Under the pieces are notes generated by a model. It was given only the letters and a program-made list of their open reading frames with translations. It made no database searches and was not told the origin of the DNA. From NCBI GenBank assembly GCA_037975125.1, contig CM075853.1:36716113-36780112 (forward strand): a stretch of DNA of 64,000 nt. Reading direction: 5' to 3'. The stretch is from Latrodectus hesperus. Taxonomy: Eukaryota; Arthropoda; Arachnida; Araneae; Theridiidae. Shown one piece after another: positions 63,961 through 64,000 of this stretch (the first letter of the stretch is position 1; each line of letters opens with the position of its first letter). A program made the translations under genes and the position numbers.

Positions 63961-64000
63961 GTAAAAATGCAATAAAAAATAAAATGAGATAAAGAAACGT

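Overview
The window is a very AT-rich piece of an animal nuclear genome. It holds three spliced protein-coding genes with GT..AG introns, many long (AT)n microsatellites and many decayed mobile elements. Long introns, a non-LTR element with a C-terminal RNase H, several tRNA-derived short repeats and the protein divergence all suggest an arachnid, most likely a spider. That assignment is an inference.

Positions 1120-23329 on the minus strand hold a complete 15-exon gene for the U4/U6 snRNP protein Prp4 (PRPF4). The exons join in phase into 523 codons with a splicing-factor motif and seven WD40 repeats. Its introns contain microsatellites, two short repeats, perfect inverted repeats and a possible decayed zinc-finger element near 11.2 kb.

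Positions 26457-32328 on the plus strand hold a complete geminin-like gene of 229 codons in six coding exons, arranged head to head with PRPF4. Geminin restrains the licensing factor Cdt1. This copy has two KEN motifs but no RxxL destruction box, and it ends just after the coiled coil. Its first long intron holds a decayed piggyBac-like transposase on the opposite strand.

From 33 to 57 kb the sequence is a repeat-rich intergenic region. Two pieces of a jockey-like LINE (35.2-35.9 kb and 41.0-41.7 kb) lie in the same orientation, in order and without overlap. Between them sits a minus-strand cluster of exon-like segments resembling the C-terminus of DUF4806-type proteins, with the last exon tandemly duplicated at a 613-base period. 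Farther right are remnants of hAT transposases (44.6 kb and 53.9-54.9 kb), one pogo/Tigger-like terminal repeat, several tRNA-derived short repeats and a 75-base hairpin at 47.5 kb.

From 58036 to the right edge lies the start of a plus-strand integrin beta gene. A one-codon first exon (ATG) is followed by a signal-peptide exon and a PSI-domain exon; the rest is beyond the window. The last intron seen holds an unrecognised broken reading frame.

The genes do not form a functional cluster. PRPF4 acts in splicing, geminin in replication licensing and integrin beta in adhesion. No CRISPR array, rRNA or intact tRNA gene was seen.
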